Made by a program: the position numbers and the translations under genes | From: Paracyclopina nana | Taxonomy: Eukaryota; Arthropoda; Copepoda; Cyclopoida; Cyclopettidae | DNA length: 64,000 bases | Direction of reading: 5' to 3' | NCBI GenBank assembly: GCA_019096065.1 | Contig: JAGUCH010000005.1 | Location: 4,278,001 to 4,342,000 of the forward strand | The notes under the pieces: model-generated | Databases searched by the model: none | The model's input: only the letters and a program-made list of their open reading frames with translations | Told to the model about the DNA's origin: nothing | Shown: positions 58,235 to 64,000 of the stretch, one piece after another | Position numbering within the stretch: the stretch's first letter is position 1 | Layout of the letters: the number at the start of each line of letters is the position of its first letter

Positions 58235-61200
58235 GAGGCTGCCGTGCGCTGGAGGCGCTGCAATTAATCAGCTCACTTCATTCTATCTGGAAAAAGACAG
58301 GACGTCCACATTTGCTACATAAATCACTTTTTAATCCCCCAAAAAAACAGGTATCCTCTTTAAAACCACACAACCGTATGTGGTTGCAGACAAATTCTGC
58401 ATGGATGTATTTATTTTTCCTTTTTTCGGAGCTATCCTCTTTGCGAAACGTAACAAATGGCAAATTTCGAAGAACATTAACATTTTTCCACGTTTTTATT
58501 AAGCGAAAATTTGCAGAATTTTTTTCATTAAAAGGTGAACTTTTAAGAGTATGGCTTTCTCAACCTCATTATTAAAAAGTACTTTTAAAAAAGAAGCACA
58601 AGCTCTTATCTGTTTTAAAGATCCAATCAAACCGCAAATGATTTGCAGTGTTTTTGTGTATTTGTGTCGACTTGAGTCAAGTGTCGAAGAAGTTAATTAA
58701 TGCCTCAGAACAATTGCAAGACTGTCTCCAAGCAGGTGCCGAGTTACGAAGATCGTCTTTGTGTTGAGCATCACGATATAATTAACTGACTTGTGTGTGA
58801 TCCTTTCCGGCTTTCTGGTGTTGCTTCAGCCAAGAATTTGTTGTAAAACAAAGCAACATATTGAAGCAAAGTTCTAGAGGCTGCAGACGTTACTCAAAAA
58901 TGTCCTCGCGGTATCATCTCCAACTTATTGGAACTTAAAGGCAATTTGGCACAGCTCATAAAGCACAGTCGAGTCTGAGAGCCAGTGTTGGCGTTGTCAG
59001 CTAATAAAAAAAGGACCCACAAGTCCGCTCTTAAATGAAATTCCAGCGTATTTTTAAATCTCGAGAATGCAAGGAAGCCAGTTTATAGCCATACTCACGC
59101 TTCAGGTGAAATTGAAGAAGAGACTCCCAACTACCATAGCTTTTAGTGCTGTACTAAACTCCCCTCTTTGGAAAAATGCAATTTTAATTACCACTCTTTT
59201 GTGACTTTGATGAGCTGCAAAAAGAAAGTGATAAATTGCCTTTCCTAAAAAAGCTGAGGAATGGCTTGATGTACTTGCCAAGATTCCAACACTCAGAGCA
59301 ATATTGAGCCAATAACAGAGCTCTCGTACACACAATTACTTTTTTGAACACTTGGACTTGTACAGCTCTCTGTTGACACACGTACCATTTCACTCATAGA
59401 GGCCCTGAAATATGATAGACCCAACGACTGATGAAGTCTTCCTTTATGGTTTCCACGATTATTGAAGGCGACAGTGAAATCGACCTTTCAGTTGAAGCTT
59501 TAGAACGAAAAGTAGTGAAAACATACAAAACCTAAAAAGTATTTTTCCAGTCTAATTTATTTTTAAAAACATTCCCGATATCTGCATGCCTGATCATCAT
59601 TTTGGTGCCGACTTTAATTCGACTAATACGCCTAATTTTTTATTTATTCATTTTGGAATTTCACTCAAAGCTGTCTTTGAGGAAAGTGCTGTAGATGAAG
59701 ATAATGGCGATTAGGCTTCAAGTGTAGCAATGTATTTTTTACGCAACGATCGCACGAGTAATCACGAAACCTGCGCGAGCACAAAAATTAAGTCAACTAG
59801 CGAAAAAATATAACTTTACCATATGCCCGCTAACATTTTAAAAAATCCATTTTGAAAATCCACAAACAATATACAGACTGATTCAGAGAATTGTGATCAA
59901 CTTGGTAAATAAGGTAATACAGAAGTGTTCACCATTCTCTGAATCAGAATGTATATCTCATATCACATACATGCTGTGAAAATCAACGGAAAATCCGCTG
60001 TTATTCATAACTCTGTCTAGCTCGCACGGTACTTTCAAGGAAACGCTCAACTTATTTTTATACTAGCGTGTCGTCCTTTTATTTTTTTCTTAAGTACTTG
60101 TACATTTGTAGTAGAAAAGGTGTTCTTCTTCTAGACTGTCAATCAATTTCTTAAGTTTGTTTTATGGTTTGCTAGCAGGGTCGTAGTTATAATACCAAAC
60201 TTTAAAACTCAGGGAGCAAAACATGTTCACCATTTTCAGCTGTAGCAAGAGGAGGAGAAGGAGAAGTTAAACGTTAAGAGCAATTCTTTCATGAAACTTG
60301 GTTCCAACGGGCATCATCGACTCAAATATTCAATCAAAAAAAGGATTCATGACCGTGCTATTCTTCCCCTAGCCTGGGCCAAAAAGTTTCACCAACTTTC
60401 GGAAAATTTAGGGGAAGACCGATTTTGAGGTTGTTACAGTAATCACTCAAGTCATTCACTCTCTGTTGGCAGTGATAGATCGTCAAAAGGAAAACTAATA
60501 ATTAATTGTTGAAATTCATGGTGGGCTGCTTTAATCTTTGGAGTGCTCCCTGGGCAAAACATGGTATATTTTATAGCAGTCGTTCATCAATCGATATAGA
60601 TAAGGTAAGTATTATCTCTATAATAATGTTATGTACACATTTCTTTTAATTCTTTCATTTTAATAATGGTTGGGGGGATTGGCGGGGCTTGCTCGAACAT
60701 CATATTTTCACTATGGTTGTTGTTATATGTATGATGGAAATTTGGCAGCTTTAAAGTAGTAGTAGGAAAACAAAAATAACAAAGTGGTAGTTGTTAACGA
60801 GGACAACAAATAAAAGGATTATTTGCGTGAAATAAGAGATTTCCATCTTCAGAATGTATAATGGCGAGTGTTGCAAGAAATCATCAAGGTGAACAAAATG
60901 GGACACAAGGAAACGTAAATTCATGAAAGCAACTTTTGTTCAAATTAAGCACGCTGCGGTAGTTTGCTGCAGAACTCTTCAAATTGGCGGCTGCTAGACT
61001 GCCAACTTGAGAGGAAAATCATCGCTTAAAAACTACGAAAAAAACTTATTATGAAAAAATATCACATCATTCACTCTCTTAGAAGTGTGCTGTTTTGCAG
61101 TTCAATAGTATTTAGCTTTCTTGTACTCGAGACAACAAAAGAAAAGAATTGAAATGAGGGTGAGAAAAAAAAGCTGCTTTTCCAGGATGGGTAACTAGCA

Positions 61201-62600
61201 TAGTTATAGATAGTTGTGGTGGCGTTAAAGTGAGAAAAAAGGGCTCTGACAATGCTCTCTCATTCATTAATAGTACCTTAAAATCTGCTAACTTTCCTGT
61301 GAGAAGGGTGGATCTGTTTGTAGTAGTAGTTGCAGTAGTGGAAAAAATAATGACACACACATTGCTAATAGAAATTGATTGATTTTTCCTGGGAGGATCC
61401 ATTTGCAGTCATCAGTCTCTTTTCATTAAAACTTCTTAGTGCCTATGTTAATACAGATTTTCCTTTAGCATAGTAGTAGTATACTCGAAGTAGCGTTGTG
61501 CAAAAAATTGGCATGATAGAAAAAGAGCCAGAGAAAAAGTTCTGATTTTCAAGCAAAAATGGCCGGACATTTTTGGGAGGTACTCAAGTTTACGTCGTTT
61601 TTTGCTGCAACGAGTCTTTTATTTTTCAGCCAAATCATAAATTGTTGTTCTGCTGAGAGGGCAAAAAAGTGGTTGGTGGTGATGACGACATTTATATATC
61701 AAAAAAGGTGCTGACAACTACAGGTTCATGGTTTTCTGACTCCCTTTAAGGGAAATTTCTCCTGATTTTTTCCTTGCCTATCTTTCGGAGGAGCCGAACA
61801 GATGATGTTACACAATTTCCTACTTAGCTCTGACAAACCCTTGATCAAGTTTAACAATATAGTTCAAGAAGAGAGGGGAGAGAGATAGAAAGAGATTTTT
61901 TTCTTGCGGAGTGTGCTGGAAAATTTCAAAGTTTAAGAAAGTCGAAGGAAGAAGAATTTTGCGTTGTTGCTGTCTCAAAGAGTTTCATTTTACTATTTAC
62001 ACTGCAGGGAAAACTGTTACAATTTTGTGGTATATACTATTGTAGTAGTCGCGATTGTAAGCTATTTCCTCGTTTTAAATCATTCTTTCGACACTCACTA
62101 CGGTGTAAAGTTACGTTAACAACGATCATCAACGCGCTGCGGCTGCAAAATTTCTGCTCTTACTTCTTCATCTCGGGTACATCTTCATAATAATGTTCTT
62201 AATAAATAGAAGTTGTGGGTCAACTATCTTCTTCAGTGGTGGTGACGAAGACGGCAATTACAATCGAACGACACATTTACCGAAATAACCGACGACATCA
62301 AAATTGTGAAGTATCGTGTGAGTGTGTGTGTGTGTGTCATTTTTGAGGCCCATCAGGTTCGTTCTTTGTTTCACAGTGAGGTTGTGGTAGTTGTGGCTTC
62401 TCACAGATCCGCCTGCAAATATAGAGACAATGAACTCAGAGCTAAGGTTGCGGGCAGTCGCTCGCATTGCTTGCGTTAAGCAAATCCGGATTTGCAAACA
62501 CTTACCTATGAAGAGATTCTGCGTGCGTCGATCTTCCTACAATATTTGCTATCATCATCGTTTGCTCGTTGACGACTAAAATAGTTTATATGTATCTCTC
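58235..62600. other. AT-rich region, probably including the HR3 3' UTR
   Basis: About 4.4 kb without a supported coding gene. The right part is expected to be the 3' UTR of the HR3 gene (stop at 62601, minus). The nearest clear minus-strand AATAAA that I noted is near 61618, implying a UTR of about 1 kb. A TG microsatellite lies at about 62316-62337. An 88-bp hairpin at 59869-59956 is listed separately. Confidence 0.45.
59869..59956. other. 88-bp near-perfect hairpin (miRNA-like or foldback element)
   Basis: The arms beginning ATATACAGACTGATTCAGAG and ending CTCTGAATCAGAATGTATAT are inverted copies. Seven pairs, a 2-nt mismatch and then 14 perfect pairs (CTGATTCAGAGAAT) are followed by shorter pairing (GTGA with CAC/TTCAC). 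The terminal loop is roughly 20-25 nt. A stem of ~30 pairs with small internal loops has the size and shape of a microRNA precursor. I do not recognise the arm sequences as a known miRNA, and a tiny palindromic transposon remnant is equally possible. Transcription could be from either strand. Confidence 0.45.
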
Positions 62601-64000
62601 CTACGTGGGGAAGAGTTCCCGATGCAACGCCGGAAACTCGAGATTGCCACTTGTGCTCGACCTGAACTTGACCAGGGCCTCCATATGAAGGTAGCTGATT
62701 TCCCTGCGGAGGAGCAAAGATCCCAGTCAATAAATTTGAAGCGTGAGATTCTCAGGCGAGTTTTATATACCTTAAGGCTAGACGCTTGTTGACGAGCCTA
62801 CTGATGACTGACACGTCTCCCTTGATTGGAGCCAGTGGTGGGTTCTTGGTCAGTTCTCGTTGCAGGGCCTGGAGAACGGCCTGGTTCAGCCGTCGTACCT
62901 CTTCAGCGTTTCGCAAACCTTGTCGGTCTACAAGTAAAAACGTGGTTAATTGTTGCACTCATGATAGGTCATTTTCGCGTTACCATCTTGAAGCAGGATA
63001 TATGCAGAGTACAGTGATAGGGCGACGTCGGAGAGCCTCAGTTCCGCGAGGCTCTTGGCAAAGTCGAAGATCTGACTAACGAGTTTCATCTCGATGGTAT
63101 CCCGTGTCGTCATGAATGCCTCCATGGGGAGCATGCAGTCCACAAAAAGGACAGCGTTTTGCGCCAAGTCGAAATATCGACTCATTCGGATGATAGCAAG
63201 CTCAAAGGCACCTGAAAGCACAAGACAGTTATTATGACGATCCATCAGGCGGAGGCTGACAACGTACCTCTTTTTAGCAAAACGATCTGATCTTCTTGGT
63301 GGAAACGGTTCATAAAGCCTGGTACCATTTTAGCAAATTCGATTATCTGTTTGATAATGTTGGTGAGTTTTTGAGCTGCAGTCAACCAGAGGTCTTCTTG
63401 GGACTGTAATTGTTGGAAGTGTTGGATATTTTGAAGAGGTACGATATACTCTGAAAAATTGACTCACCATGTTTTTGAAGGCAAACAACTTTGACTGATC
63501 TATGCCAACCCGCCATTGCTCATGGATCTGCTCGTTGGAGAGTACGCAAGTACGGGAGTAGGCTTCGTAAATTGAATTGGTGAGAAGCACTCCAATGCGC
63601 TCAGGGTCTGAAATAATGACACATAATTAAGATCCAAACCAGGCAGGCTCCTCGCCCAATCTGGGTCACTGGGGTGAGCAAAGACAGGCGGAATGCAGTT
63701 GTTAATCGGAGTAGATTACTCGATGTTCAATGGCATACATCGATGGCAAATTAATAGCTTTTTAGTGTAGTGGGTTATTACCGTTGAGCAGGTCTTCCGG
63801 TTGCTGCCGCCCGGAAAAGTAGTCGTTCGTGGTGACCGGAGGGGTCAGCCTCGACGAATAGGGCGTAGTGCTGTCCACGAAGGGTGGCACTGCATCTGGA
63901 GACCCTATGTGAGTCTGGCCCGGAACCATGAGGTCACTACTGCTCCCCGACCCACCCATGACGTTGGCCTCTTGCTTGATGGCCATTCTCACAGGATCGA
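62601..64000 (-). CDS. HR3: nuclear receptor HR3 (ROR orthologue), 3' part only
   Basis: Partial: exons (minus) 64000*-63782, 63607-63468, 63403-63268, 63211-62984, 62927-62771 and 62703-62601; the DNA-binding domain lies beyond the window. HR3/Hr46 is an ecdysone-induced orphan receptor that times moulting and metamorphosis by activating beta-FTZ-F1. The visible part is the hinge (MAIKQEANVMGG...) and the full ligand-binding domain. Its features are the FAFKNMSQEDLW helix, IIKQIIEFAKMVPGFMNRFHQEDQIVLLKRGAFELAIIRMSRYFDLAQNAVLF, a IFDFAKSLAELRLSDVALSLYSAYILLQD segment and APIKGDVSVISRLVN. It ends in FPALHRELFPT, the AF-2 region. All junction phases agree. Whether 64000 is inside the exon is unknown; an acceptor could lie at the edge. 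Confidence 0.94.

Overview
The window is nuclear DNA from an animal, almost certainly an arthropod and probably pancrustacean. Genes are split by short introns (about 40-200 bp, GT-AG with pyrimidine-rich acceptors). There is a cuticle-protein gene with three Rebers-Riddiford chitin-binding domains, a DEG/ENaC channel, and a nuclear receptor whose ligand-binding domain resembles insect HR3 (ROR). No bacterial, organellar or CRISPR feature was seen. The species is not resolved. Gene models were built by hand: exons were joined only where splice sites, reading phase and family similarity agreed.

Layout. 0-7.5 kb: degenerate ~158-bp repeats; an unrecognised disordered protein with an MGC (acylation-type) N-terminus (+); a 15-PGDH-like short-chain dehydrogenase with an unusual two-helix membrane tail (-); the three-domain cuticle protein (-). 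11-16.2 kb: a long DUF4470-domain protein with a serine-rich, internally repeated tail (+). 16.3-22.45 kb: HAT1 (-), whose single 4.46-kb intron hosts a Popeye-domain gene on the other strand. 22.6-26.1 kb: a POLDIP3/SKAR homologue (-) divergent from a two-dsRBD protein (+). 26.1-35.2 kb: no supported gene. 35.2-39.9 kb: a GRAF/oligophrenin BAR-PH-RhoGAP gene (-) with a MITE-like element in intron 1. 44-46.8 kb: TMEM161 (+) converging on CHMP5 (-). 47.6-50.3 kb: LST2/ZFYVE28 (+), divergent from CHMP5. 52.4-54.5 kb: an AT-rich candidate piggyBac-like non-autonomous element carrying a 172-bp tandem repeat. 55-58.2 kb: the DEG/ENaC subunit (-). 59.9 kb: an 88-bp near-perfect hairpin. 62.6-64 kb: the 3' half of HR3 (-), running off the window.

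How genes may work together. CHMP5 (ESCRT-III) and LST2 (endosomal FYVE protein) share a divergent promoter region and both belong to endosomal receptor sorting. POLDIP3 and the dsRBD protein, both RNA-binding, also form a head-to-head pair. HAT1 and the DUF4470 gene converge with predicted overlapping 3' UTRs. The remaining neighbours look functionally unrelated, as is usual in an animal genome.

The least ordinary observations are the membrane-tailed 15-PGDH-like enzyme, the repeat-bearing DUF4470 protein, the twin MGC open frames, and the hairpin near 59.9 kb. None clearly amounts to a new multi-gene system.
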